Assembly (NCBI GenBank): GCA_023433345.1
Contig: JAEZDA010000020.1
Location: forward strand, 1 to 19,181
Origin: Bacteroidota bacterium
Lineage (GTDB): Bacteria; Bacteroidota; Bacteroidia; Chitinophagales; Chitinophagaceae
Length of the DNA: 19,181 bases
Direction: 5' to 3'
This document shows, in pieces, positions 8,701-14,275 of the stretch. Every line of letters starts with the position of its first letter. Position 1 is the stretch's first letter. Under the pieces are notes generated by a model, which saw only the letters and a program-made list of their open reading frames with translations, was not told the origin of the DNA and searched no databases. The translations under genes were made by a program, and so were the position numbers.

Positions 8701-8867
8701 AACAAGGGCGCGCCTGGTGGGTGAGGTATCTGCAACTTGTATGCAGAAGAGGCAAATTCACCGCAATCCCAAAGGCTTCCGGTTGCCTCCATTGTAAGAA
8801 TGTACACCAGGCAGGCGATAAGACAAACTGCCCAGCCGGTGATGTTGTTAATCTGTTTGAAACTCAT
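5793..8867 (-). CDS. DUF2723 family membrane protein, candidate protein O-mannosyltransferase
   Basis: This 1024-residue protein has a multi-spanning N-terminal membrane part (roughly residues 10-620) and a soluble C-terminal part. DUF2723 hallmarks are the first extracytoplasmic-loop motif WDCGEF (33-38) followed by HPPGAPLF (49-56), PRERDYAF near 556-563, and NDTYPLWYAQEVEG near 650-663. The D/E-x-E-type loop motif is typical of GT-C glycosyltransferases. Human TMEM260, of the same Pfam family, is reported to be a protein O-mannosyltransferase; a matching role in the Bacteroidota O-glycosylation of periplasmic and surface proteins is inferred here, not shown. The last 120 residues are helical and Gln-rich. 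It is monocistronic, with its own -7 box (8893-8900) and terminator, and stops at TAG. Confidence 0.88.
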   Translation of the reverse strand: MSFKQINNITGWAVCLIACLVYILTMEATGSLWDCGEFASSAYKLQIPHPPGAPLFVMIGRLFMIPFSPATAATGINLMSALASGFTILFLFWSITYLGLKLTLKENKTLSSTHTFAIMAAGVVGALAYTFSDSFWYSAVEGEVYALSSFFTALVFWAILKWEQSVTREEEQGIRGHFTKADRWIILIFYLMGLSIGVHLLNLLTLPALVVVYYFKRYKVTRWGTVIAFLIGCVITGLVQKAVIQWSIQWAGNMDVMFKNNFGLPFFAGFGFLFALLGLLIFFGLRIANKNNWNFLKLGLWSFAFMLVGYSSYLTTMIRSSADPSIDMFNVDNPVTLVGYVSREQYGDWPILYGHDFTDQVIDTKVTDTYIKSEDGYEKKGRKVTYVYNPDDLHFFPRMWDNSQSPDRAGYYASFAGIGKDAQGNWDSKPTMRDNIAFFMQYQLNWMYWRYFLWNFAGKQNDVQGVDMGNVRDGNWKTGIGFIDALFLGSQENMPDSLKYNKANNKLFALPLILGILGLLYQIKKDRRDALVVGLLFFFTGIAICVYLNQPGLQPRERDYAFSGSFYAFAFWIGLGVFWVRDALFKLMKNLRASTVAAAIACLLLVPVWMAIQEWDDHDRSNKTLARDLAINYLESCAPNAIVISFGDNDTYPLWYAQEVEGIRPDVRVINSSLLGTDWYINQLRYKLNNSAPVDPIWSKEQIEGANRDIIYHAPKPGVDPNQFMDLYTMMKNYAGSNDPAMMEQARDGSWLNVFPSKRVSIPVDVNKVKQNGTVNANDNVVASVDFEIPRNSLFKNDAAILNIIAANKWERPIYFTSPYGELGFGDYLRQDGMTYRLVPVKNDEVNEDWAAEKMLNKFKFGNADKPGVYFDEENRRHLNGIRLNYAQAASALVDAGKDAEARKLLQQVDKMMLQENFPYGMVSRNQQHNQISVQLLYAAYKANDTLLINKISASVKKDAEQQRLYYQTLSDVRRDNLSFEEERNEMLLGALNQLDQQFKAMRQQIEGGAQIQTESIPQAADSR

Positions 8868-8892
8868 AAATCGTTACTTGGTTATAGGTGGG

Positions 8893-8900
8893 CAAATATA
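8893..8900 (-). promoter_or_regulatory. -7 promoter element of the DUF2723 gene
   Basis: The minus strand reads TATATTTG, an exact TAnnTTTG match ending 25 nt before the DUF2723 start codon. A TTGG lies about 16 nt upstream of it, a poor -33 box. Confidence 0.65.
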
Positions 8901-8979
8901 AAGGATTTGGGCTTTCCCAACCGGGGCAGCCTGAGGGGTGGAAACGGGTATATTTCAACGGTTGGCCCCTGCCGTTCAC

Positions 8980-8987
8980 TACCTTTG
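8980..8987 (+). promoter_or_regulatory. -7 promoter element of the EamA transporter gene
   Basis: TACCTTTG matches TAnnTTTG exactly and ends only four bases before the ATG at 8992. Because the start point in these promoters lies a few bases past the box, the transcript is predicted to be leaderless or nearly so. Confidence 0.6.
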
Positions 8988-8991
8988 ACAT

Positions 8992-9870
8992 ATGAGGAAG
9001 GCTTTTTGGCAGTTGCACATTGCCGTACTGCTTGCCGGGTTCACGGCAATTTTGGGGAAACTGATTAAGCTCAACGAGATATTACTTGTAAGTTATCGTT
9101 TACTCCTTACCGTTATAATCCTGGCCGTACTCATCAGCATCAGGAAGCAATGGCAAAAACTGAAGGTGCGGCATTTGATCAGGATTACAGGCGTCGGATT
9201 TATAATTTGTTTGCACTGGGTGGCATTTTATGGAAGCATTAAGTATTCAAATGTATCGGTGGCCCTGGTTTGTTTTTCGGCAACAGGATTTTTCACTGCT
9301 GTTCTGGAGCCATTGATTATGAAAAAGAATGCGGTATGGCAGGAAATACTTTTGGGTTTTCTCGCTATCGTGGGCATTTACATCATATTCGATTTTTATC
9401 CTGAATATTTAAAAGGAATAGCCTTCGGAATTGTCGCAGCCTTAGGAAGTGCTGTTTTTCCCATATTGAACAAGCAGTTGTTGAAAAAGCATTCACCCAG
9501 AACATTAACCTTCTATGAACTTGCGGGCGGTTTTGTGTTATTGCTGGCGGTGATTCCTGCATACCTCCATTTCTTTCCTGCTGCCTATTATTTACCTTCT
9601 ATGCATGATTGGTTCTGGCTTTTCCTTTTAGCTTCAGCATGCACTGTGGTGATGTTTGAACTCCAACTTCATGCCTTGAAGAAAATATCAGCTTTCACCG
9701 TAAATCTCACTTATAATCTTGAACCCGTGTATGGAATTGTACTTGCCTTTGCGATCTTTAATGAAAGCAGGATGCTGGGAAAAGGATTTTATCTGGGATT
9801 ACTTTTGATCGTTCTTGCAATAATTCTCCAGATGGTACGATCGTTCCGGGAAGCGCGTCGGATTATTTAA
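8992..9870 (+). CDS. EamA-family (drug/metabolite transporter superfamily) permease
   Basis: This 292-residue inner-membrane protein has about ten hydrophobic segments arranged as two EamA repeats, the first ending near residue 134 (GIYIIFDFY) and the second running from about 141 to 285. Typical EamA signatures are the YRLLL segment in helix 2 (residues 35-39), the ALVCFSATGFFTAVLEPL segment at about 91-108 and its counterpart NLTYNLEPVYGIVLA at about 238-252. Members export amino acids, nucleotides or other metabolites; the substrate cannot be told from sequence. The gene diverges from DUF2723 across a 124-bp region with a promoter for each. The start is fixed by its closeness to the -7 box; a downstream start is possible but would cut into helix 1. 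Confidence 0.92.
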   Translation: MRKAFWQLHIAVLLAGFTAILGKLIKLNEILLVSYRLLLTVIILAVLISIRKQWQKLKVRHLIRITGVGFIICLHWVAFYGSIKYSNVSVALVCFSATGFFTAVLEPLIMKKNAVWQEILLGFLAIVGIYIIFDFYPEYLKGIAFGIVAALGSAVFPILNKQLLKKHSPRTLTFYELAGGFVLLLAVIPAYLHFFPAAYYLPSMHDWFWLFLLASACTVVMFELQLHALKKISAFTVNLTYNLEPVYGIVLAFAIFNESRMLGKGFYLGLLLIVLAIILQMVRSFREARRII

Positions 9871-10224
9871 GGAACATTCGATACATTAAAACTTCCGGGT
9901 GATGGAGCAATTTTTTTACGCTTAGGAATATATTTTTTTAATCCCCATGTGATCGGCAGGCGAAATGTTATTCCACGGGGTTTCCGTGTTCTGATCGCAT
10001 ATCATCGCAGAAAAAAAGGAACAATTATCCTCCGTAAAATTACGGGATCAGGGAAGCTAACGCTAACGGGTAGACGTATTTCACCTTCAAAGGCTTTTTA
10101 TATTTAAAAAAACTTCTTATTTATGCAAATCATTGAGTAACAACATTTAATGAAAATTATTCAACTGTTTATTAGGATTGTCGGAAGATGAGGGTTGGGC
10201 TAACACCGATACATAAATATTCTG
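9871..10224. other. 354-bp gap upstream of the ArsR-like gene pair
   Basis: No supported gene. The gap contains a small palindrome CCGTAA-AA-TTACGG (10032-10045), a doubled GCTAAC, and an AT-rich stretch (about 10090-10175) where an ArsR-pair promoter would be expected, although no clean TAnnTTTG is seen. The frame of the transporter stays open for 78 codons past its stop codon (see findings). Confidence 0.5.
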
Positions 10225-10542
10225 ATGAAAACCGAATTCAACTTAAAAGAACGTTCTGTTAGCGATGAAGAGAAGTTGCAGATAGAAAGAGCAATTATCT
10301 TTTTGAAATCTTTAAGCCACAGCCTGAGGCGTTCTATACTTGATGTGATAAAAGACGCGGGGGAAATTAACGTCACGGATATCTATCAGTGCCTGGAACT
10401 TGATCAAACTGTATGCTCGCAACAGTTAGCCGTTCTGAGGAGAGCAGATGTGGTGATAACTAAACGCCGCGGTAAGGAAATATTGTATTCAGTGAATGTA
10501 GAGAAGGTAGAGCACATTATTAACCTTGCCAGGCAATTTTAA
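10225..10542 (+). CDS. ArsR-like winged-helix transcriptional regulator, copy 1
   Basis: This 105-residue protein has the winged helix-turn-helix fold of the ArsR/SmtB family: LKSLSHSLRRSILDVI (helices 1-2, about 27-42), EINVTDIYQCLELDQTVCSQQLAVLRRADVV (HTH, about 47-77) and the beta-wing RRGKEILYSVN (81-91). The ELCVCDL metal-binding motif of arsenic and cadmium sensors is absent: the corresponding helix reads EINVTDIY. Cys56 and Cys64 are the only cysteines, and Cys64 lies in the predicted DNA-recognition helix, so thiol sensing is conceivable but unproven. It is followed after 8 bp by a paralogue, and the pair converges on an OsmC-family gene. Confidence 0.88.
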   Translation: MKTEFNLKERSVSDEEKLQIERAIIFLKSLSHSLRRSILDVIKDAGEINVTDIYQCLELDQTVCSQQLAVLRRADVVITKRRGKEILYSVNVEKVEHIINLARQF

Positions 10543-10550
10543 AACTTCTT

Positions 10551-10892
10551 ATGATAAAGCCAATCGATCCCTACATGAGGTTGTTACCTGACCACATATT
10601 GTCAGTACTTAAGGGCGCGGCCCAGGTTTTGAAAACGCTTCGTCATAAAGAACGGAACAGGGTTTTGGATGTGATCAACCACCAGGGTGAAATCAAGGTT
10701 ACAGACATTTATGTAATTCTCCGGATAGAACAATCCGTATGCTCCCAGCATCTCGCTCATCTTCGGAAATCAGGAGCGGTTACAACAAGGAGGCGCGGGA
10801 AGGAAATCTATTATTCCATCAATCACCATCGAATCGAAGAACTCATTAAGCTGGCAAAGGCGATGTGCAGGATTGATCATCAAAATTTCTGA
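10551..10892 (+). CDS. ArsR-like winged-helix transcriptional regulator, copy 2
   Basis: This 113-residue paralogue of the preceding gene has the same order of elements: LKTLRHKERNRVLDVI (27-42), EIKVTDIYVILRIEQSVCSQHLAHLRKSGAV (47-77) and wing RRGKEIYYSIN (81-91). It keeps the Cys at residue 64 in VCSQ and has a second one at 106. Metal-site motifs are absent. The close spacing implies one transcript and possible heterodimers. It ends 11 bp from the end of the convergent OsmC gene, with no obvious terminator in between. An internal start at Met9 is possible and would remove only a non-conserved leader. Confidence 0.88.
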   Translation: MIKPIDPYMRLLPDHILSVLKGAAQVLKTLRHKERNRVLDVINHQGEIKVTDIYVILRIEQSVCSQHLAHLRKSGAVTTRRRGKEIYYSINHHRIEELIKLAKAMCRIDHQNF

Positions 10893-10903
10893 CGGCGCCC
10901 GGC

Positions 10904-11311
10904 TTAAATGAACCGGATCTCTGTCTTCACTGTCGCGAATTTTTCGAACATGGCCATCACGCCGCAATACTTTTCAACCGAGAGGTCAACAGCTCTTTTC
11001 ACTTTTGCCTGATTTTCTTCCTCAACTTTAATCTCATATATAATATATATCTCGGAATAAACTTTCGGATGATCCTCCGTTAATACCGCTCTCGTGGAAA
11101 TTTTAAATTGAGAGTAGGTCACCTGCATTTTTTCGAGGATGGACACCACGTCTATTCCGGTGCAGGCGGCCAAAGAGGCGAGCATCATTTTTTTCGGTCC
11201 CGGGCCGGCAGAAGGACCGCTCTCCGGAGAATCCATAACCAATACATGGTCGTCTACAACTGCGCTGAAAACGCGGTCTCTTACGAAGCTGGTTTCTACA
11301 AGGTCTTCCAT
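10904..11311 (-). CDS. OsmC/Ohr family protein, putative peroxide-reducing enzyme
   Basis: OsmC/Ohr proteins are dimeric thiol peroxidases that reduce organic hydroperoxides using two cysteines. With the start at 11311 the product has 135 residues, usual for the family, and contains SAGPGPKKMMLASLAACTGI with Cys50 and VEKYCGV with Cys116, so both catalytic positions are occupied. It resembles the general OsmC/YhfA branch more than classical Ohr. Longer starts exist at ATG 11338 and ATG 11383 (up to 24 extra residues), but MEDLVETSFVRDRVFSAVVD aligns with the ordinary family beginning. The gene diverges from rpmB and converges with the ArsR pair; control by those regulators is a guess from position. 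Confidence 0.88.
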   Translation of the reverse strand: MEDLVETSFVRDRVFSAVVDDHVLVMDSPESGPSAGPGPKKMMLASLAACTGIDVVSILEKMQVTYSQFKISTRAVLTEDHPKVYSEIYIIYEIKVEEENQAKVKRAVDLSVEKYCGVMAMFEKFATVKTEIRFI

Positions 11312-11463
11312 TTCAGTTAATTTGGGGTAATGATACATGCTTTTTGCGCCCGAAAAGAAGATCTTTGCGCTGATTTTCGTCATTATCGGGTCATGGACGC
11401 TAAATTGTTTGCTATTTTGATGAAAAAGTTTGCATTTGGGTGATCTACTTAAAAACTTTTTGC

Positions 11464-11471
11464 TACCTTTG
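11464..11471 (+). promoter_or_regulatory. -7 promoter element of the rpmB operon
   Basis: TACCTTTG is an exact TAnnTTTG match ending 34 nt before the rpmB ATG. The nearest TTTG upstream (11435-11438) is 25 nt away, longer than the usual 19-21. The box and the following CCTCCCG plus six A are identical to the rplU promoter region on the opposite strand at 750-770. Confidence 0.72.
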
Positions 11472-11505
11472 CCTCCCGAAAAAAAGGGACTTAAATTTTA
11501 GAACA

Positions 11506-11742
11506 ATGGCTAGAGTATGTCAGGTTACAGGGAAAAAGCCAATCACCGGTAACAAGGTATCGCATTCAAATATCAAAACTAAGCGTCGTTTTCTGCCAAA
11601 CCTGCAAACGAAGCGTTACTTTTTGGCTGAAGAAGACAGGTGGATCACTATGAAGGTTTCTTCTGAAGCGATCAGAACCATCAACAAGAATGGTTTGATG
11701 TCTGTTGTAAAGGAAATGCGTGCTGCCGGAAATAAAATTTAA
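11506..11742 (+). CDS. rpmB: 50S ribosomal protein L28 (bL28)
   Basis: This is bL28, a large-subunit assembly protein. The 78-residue product begins MARVCQVTGKKPITGNKVSH, with the family blocks NIKTKRRFLPNLQ (25-37) and a basic C-terminus. An upstream in-frame GTG/ATT-type extension to 11440 is rejected, because it would start before the -7 box and L28 always begins at this Met. It heads the rpmB-rpmG-DUF4295 operon typical of Bacteroidota, with a leader of about 30 nt. Confidence 0.98.
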   Translation: MARVCQVTGKKPITGNKVSHSNIKTKRRFLPNLQTKRYFLAEEDRWITMKVSSEAIRTINKNGLMSVVKEMRAAGNKI

Positions 11743-11765
11743 TAAAGCGATTTAAAAATACAATA

Positions 11766-11948
11766 ATGGCAAAGAAAGGAAACAGGGTTCAGGTGATCAT
11801 GGAATGCACGGAGCATAAAACCAGCGGTATGCCTGGTACAAGCCGTTACATTACCACCAAGAACAAAAAGAACACTCCGGAGCGCCTTGAACTGAAAAAG
11901 TTCAACCCGATCCTGAAAAAAGTGACTGTTCACAAAGAAATCAAATAA
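11766..11948 (+). CDS. rpmG: 50S ribosomal protein L33 (bL33)
   Basis: This is bL33, which sits near the E site of the large subunit. The 60-residue product reads MAKKGNRVQVIMECTEHK at the start and ends KKVTVHKEIK. Only one cysteine (residue 14) is present, so this is the zinc-free (C-minus) form rather than the four-cysteine zinc-ribbon form. It follows rpmB by 23 bp with an A-rich translation start region and no SD. Confidence 0.98.
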   Translation: MAKKGNRVQVIMECTEHKTSGMPGTSRYITTKNKKNTPERLELKKFNPILKKVTVHKEIK

Positions 11949-11997
11949 CATCCGCCGTACTAACGGTGATCGATAACCTCATTAATTAATATTTCCC

Positions 11998-12168
11998 ATG
12001 GCAAAAGCAGCTAAAACCGCGATCAAGACGAAAGACCAGAAAGCCGCAGCAGACGCGAAGAACTGGAGCAAGGTGATCAAATCTGTTCGCAGTCCGAAAA
12101 CCGGAGCTTATACTTTTAAAGAAGCGATCGTACACAAAGACAAGATCAAAGAATTTTTGGCTAACTAA
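11998..12168 (+). CDS. DUF4295 family small basic protein, Bacteroidota-specific ribosomal protein (probably bL38)
   Basis: This 56-residue protein begins MAKAAKTAIKTKDQKAAADA and continues with KNWSKVIKSVRSPKTGAYTF; it is rich in Lys and Ala. DUF4295 genes lie next to rpmG almost only in Bacteroidota. As I recall, a ribosome structure from Flavobacterium johnsoniae assigned a lineage-specific large-subunit protein, bL38, to this family; I am fairly but not fully sure of that link. Position as third gene of the rpmB-rpmG operon, small size and high charge all agree with a ribosomal role. The stop is followed by a terminator 23 bp later. Confidence 0.9.
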   Translation: MAKAAKTAIKTKDQKAAADAKNWSKVIKSVRSPKTGAYTFKEAIVHKDKIKEFLAN

Positions 12169-12190
12169 TTTTGGTGCCATCAATATAATT

Positions 12191-12216
12191 AAAGCCTCAG
12201 TTATTGAGGCTTTTTT
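12191..12216 (+). terminator. Rho-independent terminator of the rpmB operon
   Basis: AAAGCCTCA (12191-12199) and TGAGGCTTT (12205-12213) form a 9-bp stem with a 5-nt loop, and the T run continues to 12216. It separates the ribosomal operon from ftsY. The stem is AT-flanked enough to act in both directions, but no gene enters from the right. Confidence 0.92.
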
Positions 12217-12428
12217 CGTTTTGCCCGAGATATATTCAGCATATCAACGTGGCAAATTGTGCTGGAATCTGCGTCTGCATCCATCTCCGGAATCTGCGGG
12301 AAGCATCCGGTGCGTTCCAAAGTTTCCATCGGAAAACGCCCATTTCCACATAACGCTAAGGTCGCAGAAAACTCTCCGCATCGCACTTTCTCAAACCTTT
12401 CCCCAAACAATAATGATCCGCAGATCTG

Positions 12429-12516
12429 CATATCCACACATCCTACATCTGCACATCTCACACGGCCCATCACCGAATCAGCACATCACCAAATCAGCAC
12501 ATCACCAAATCAGCAC
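12429..12516. repeat. Degenerate octamer tandem repeat
   Basis: Six successive 8-bp units from 12469 to 12516 all begin ATCA, and five of them alternate ATCAgcac and ATCAccaa. An 8-bp register with CACATC-like units can be traced back to about 12429, giving roughly eleven units in total. It ends directly at the palindrome 12516-12533. Confidence 0.8.
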
Positions 12517-12533
12517 CCCGATAGCTATCGGGG
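12516..12533. repeat. 18-bp perfect palindrome upstream of ftsY
   Basis: CCCCGATAGCTATCGGGG equals its own reverse complement. It ends 15 bp before the ftsY -7 box, where a -33 element should be, so it could be an operator or cruciform/hairpin element. No T tract follows on either strand. Confidence 0.75.
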
Positions 12534-12548
12534 CACATCATCCCTCCC

Positions 12549-12556
12549 TATCTTTG
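12549..12556 (+). promoter_or_regulatory. -7 promoter element of ftsY
   Basis: TATCTTTG matches TAnnTTTG and ends 21 nt before the ftsY ATG. It is followed by CACCCGAA, close to the CCTCCCGAA that follows the rplU and rpmB boxes. Confidence 0.7.
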
Positions 12557-12577
12557 CACCCGAACATTAAAAAAATT

Positions 12578-13543
12578 ATGGGACTTTTTGATAAATTATT
12601 TAAGAAGAAGGAAAAGCAACAGGAGGCGGTAGACCAAGGTCTGGAGAAAACCCGCGAAGGATTTTTCAGTAAGATCACCAAGGCAATTGCCGGAAAGAGC
12701 ACGGTGGACGAAGAAGTACTCGATAATTTGGAAGATGCTTTGGTAGGTGCTGACGTGGGAATCGAAACAACTGTGAAGATCATAGAGCGCATCGAGAAGC
12801 GTGTTGCGCGCGATAAATACCTGAACACAGCAGAACTAAATAATATTCTTCGCGATGAAATGGAGGGACTGCTTGTTGAAGCACCCACAGGAACTTCCTA
12901 TGACGATTTCGAGTTGCCATCGTCACATAAGCCGCATGTTATATTGGTTGTAGGTGTGAACGGTGTTGGTAAAACGACAACCATCGGCAAATTGGCGCAT
13001 AATTTCAAGCTTGCCGGCAAATCGGTTTTACTCGGTGCTGCCGATACTTTCCGCGCGGCAGCGGTTGACCAGTTAACCATATGGAGCGACCGGACGGGAG
13101 TTCCGATTGTAAAAAAAGAAATGGGCAGTGATCCTGCTTCGGTGGCTTACGACACAGTGATTTCGGGTGTTGCCCGAAATGTTGATGTGATTATTATTGA
13201 CACTGCAGGAAGACTTCACAATAAAATTCACCTGATGGATGAATTGGTGAAGATCAGAAAGGTGATTCAAAAAGTGATTCCTGATGCGCCGCACGAGGTA
13301 TTGTTGGTGTTGGATGGAAGTACGGGCCAGAATGCATTGGAACAGGCAAAACATTTTACCGCGGCAACTGATGTTACGGCTCTCGCCATAACAAAACTGG
13401 ATGGCACGGCGAAGGGCGGTGTGGTATTGGCTATTGCAAGCCTGTTTAATATTCCTGTAAAATTTATTGGTGTTGGAGAAAAGGCAGAAGACCTTCTCGT
13501 GTTCGATAAAAAGCAATTTATACACGGTTTATTTCCTGGCTAG
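12578..13543 (+). CDS. ftsY: Signal recognition particle receptor FtsY
   Basis: FtsY is the SRP-receptor GTPase that docks ribosome-SRP complexes at the membrane. The product from ATG 12578 has 321 residues: a short basic N-terminus (MGLFDKLFKKKEKQ) with no acidic A domain, an N-domain four-helix bundle (about 25-100) and the GTPase G domain. Motifs are G1 GVNGVGKTTT (126-135), DTFRAAAVDQL (156-166), G3 DTAGR (208-212), G4 TKLD (272-275) followed by GTAKGG, and GVGEKAEDLLVF (298-309). The upstream frame is open but the earlier ATG would precede the promoter box, so it is rejected. It follows the rpmB-rpmG-DUF4295 block as in other Bacteroidota. The TAG stop is the first heptad of a repeat. 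Confidence 0.97.
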   Translation: MGLFDKLFKKKEKQQEAVDQGLEKTREGFFSKITKAIAGKSTVDEEVLDNLEDALVGADVGIETTVKIIERIEKRVARDKYLNTAELNNILRDEMEGLLVEAPTGTSYDDFELPSSHKPHVILVVGVNGVGKTTTIGKLAHNFKLAGKSVLLGAADTFRAAAVDQLTIWSDRTGVPIVKKEMGSDPASVAYDTVISGVARNVDVIIIDTAGRLHNKIHLMDELVKIRKVIQKVIPDAPHEVLLVLDGSTGQNALEQAKHFTAATDVTALAITKLDGTAKGGVVLAIASLFNIPVKFIGVGEKAEDLLVFDKKQFIHGLFPG

Positions 13544-13651
13544 AGGTTAGTTATGAGTTTTGGGTGATGCGTCTTGAGGAGTAATCCCAGGCAATCAGGT
13601 TTCCATGGATATAATTGAAACCCAGGACTCAACACTCACGACTCATACCTC
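13541..13651. repeat. Inverted pair of degenerate heptamer arrays at the ftsY 3' end
   Basis: Left arm 13541-13582 has six 7-bp units (TAGAGGT, TAGTTAT, GAGTTTT, GGGTGAT, GCGTCTT, GAGGAGT), all with G at position 3 and T at position 7. Right arm 13617-13651, read on the minus strand, has five units (GAGGTAT, GAGTCGT, GAGTGTT, GAGTCCT, GGGTTTC). The arms are in opposite orientation and could pair imperfectly. The first unit contains the ftsY stop codon. Confidence 0.65.
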
Positions 13652-13764
13652 TTATTAACTATCCCTTATTACCTCCTTAACACCATTTCAACAGAATATT
13701 TGGGAAATTTGTATTTCAATTATAGCTTGTATATTTTCTCATAAGCAGTTAGTTTTGGTAAACG

Positions 13765-13795
13765 GAGCCCCTAGTCTTGGGGGCTCTTATTTTTT
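13765..13795 (+). terminator. Strong rho-independent terminator in the gap after ftsY
   Basis: GAGCCCC (13765-13771) pairs with GGGGCTC (13780-13786) around an 8-nt loop, followed by TTATTTTTT. It lies 220 bp beyond ftsY. It may end ftsY transcripts or a separate short RNA starting near 13742. Confidence 0.82.
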
Positions 13796-13851
13796 GGGGA
13801 AGAGGTACTGCCAGGTGCTCTTGTGAATTTATGAAAGGTAGTAGAGGAAAC

Positions 13852-14001
13852 CATCCGATCCGGTATTCTCGCCCCGTTGCAACTGTATCATGTGCGTTTG
13901 CTCTTTTTGATTTCCGAAGCCAATATAGAAAGGGGGTATATTGAAACATCCGATTCGGTACTCTCGCCCCGTTACCGTGTTGCAATTGTATCCTGTGCAT
14001 T
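13852..14001. repeat. Pair of about 50-bp direct repeats in the ftsY-DUF1801 gap
   Basis: Copy A (13852-13898) and copy B (13947-14001) align end to end from CATCCGAT through CTCGCCCCGTT to GTGC, with about five mismatches and one 8-bp insertion (ACCGTGTT) in copy B. They start 95 bp apart. A 15-nt core occurs a third time, inverted, at 14164-14178. No function is known to me. Confidence 0.75.
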
Positions 14002-14163
14002 TACTGTAATCGTTTTTCGATCACCTGCAACCCTTGCGGTGAGAAAAAATCCGGGTACTTTTCCTAAAAACAACACCCGAATGGAGCAATAGTAACAATC
14101 ATTTTCATTAGGTTGCGTGCAAAGTTTTTTCGGGTTTTTACTTCGAATCTCTGAAGGTTTTGG

Positions 14164-14178
14164 GCAACGGGGCGAGAA
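14164..14178 (-). repeat. Inverted partial third copy of the 50-bp repeat core
   Basis: The plus strand GCAACGGGGCGAGAA is the exact reverse complement of TTCTCGCCCCGTTGC at 13866-13880 in copy A. Fifteen identical bases in so small a region are unlikely by chance. Confidence 0.6.
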
Positions 14179-14251
14179 GGGGGATTCGTATGCTATGGAC
14201 TGGACAATGCGGGCATGGGTCAATATTCAACCAAGACCTTTTATTACCCCT

Positions 14252-14259
14252 TAAATTTG
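14252..14259 (+). promoter_or_regulatory. -7 promoter element of the DUF1801 gene
   Basis: TAAATTTG matches TAnnTTTG and ends 16 nt before the ATG at 14276. No TTTG -33 box is found at the expected distance. Confidence 0.55.
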
Positions 14260-14275
14260 TTTTCAAACCAACTTT

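Larger units (their letters stand above)
12217..12577. other. Gene-free region between the rpmB operon and ftsY
   Basis: Although one frame is open across this stretch into ftsY, it codes for a low-complexity His/Pro/Ser-rich sequence unlike any FtsY N-terminal domain, so it is treated as non-coding. It contains a doubled GGAATCTGCG...GCATCC unit (12264-12282, 12289-12308), an 8-bp-period array (12429-12516), an 18-bp perfect palindrome (12516-12533) and the ftsY promoter. Confidence 0.7.

Noticed and set aside
12221..12577. Open frame extending FtsY upstream by 119 residues
   Set aside because: It begins before the ftsY -7 box, is low complexity and repeat-derived, and FtsY starts naturally at MGLFDKLF (12578).
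13749..14223. Two minus-strand ORFs of 83 codons in the ftsY-DUF1801 gap
   Set aside because: They are built from the 50-bp repeat copies and a terminator region, with no recognisable domain and no promoter.
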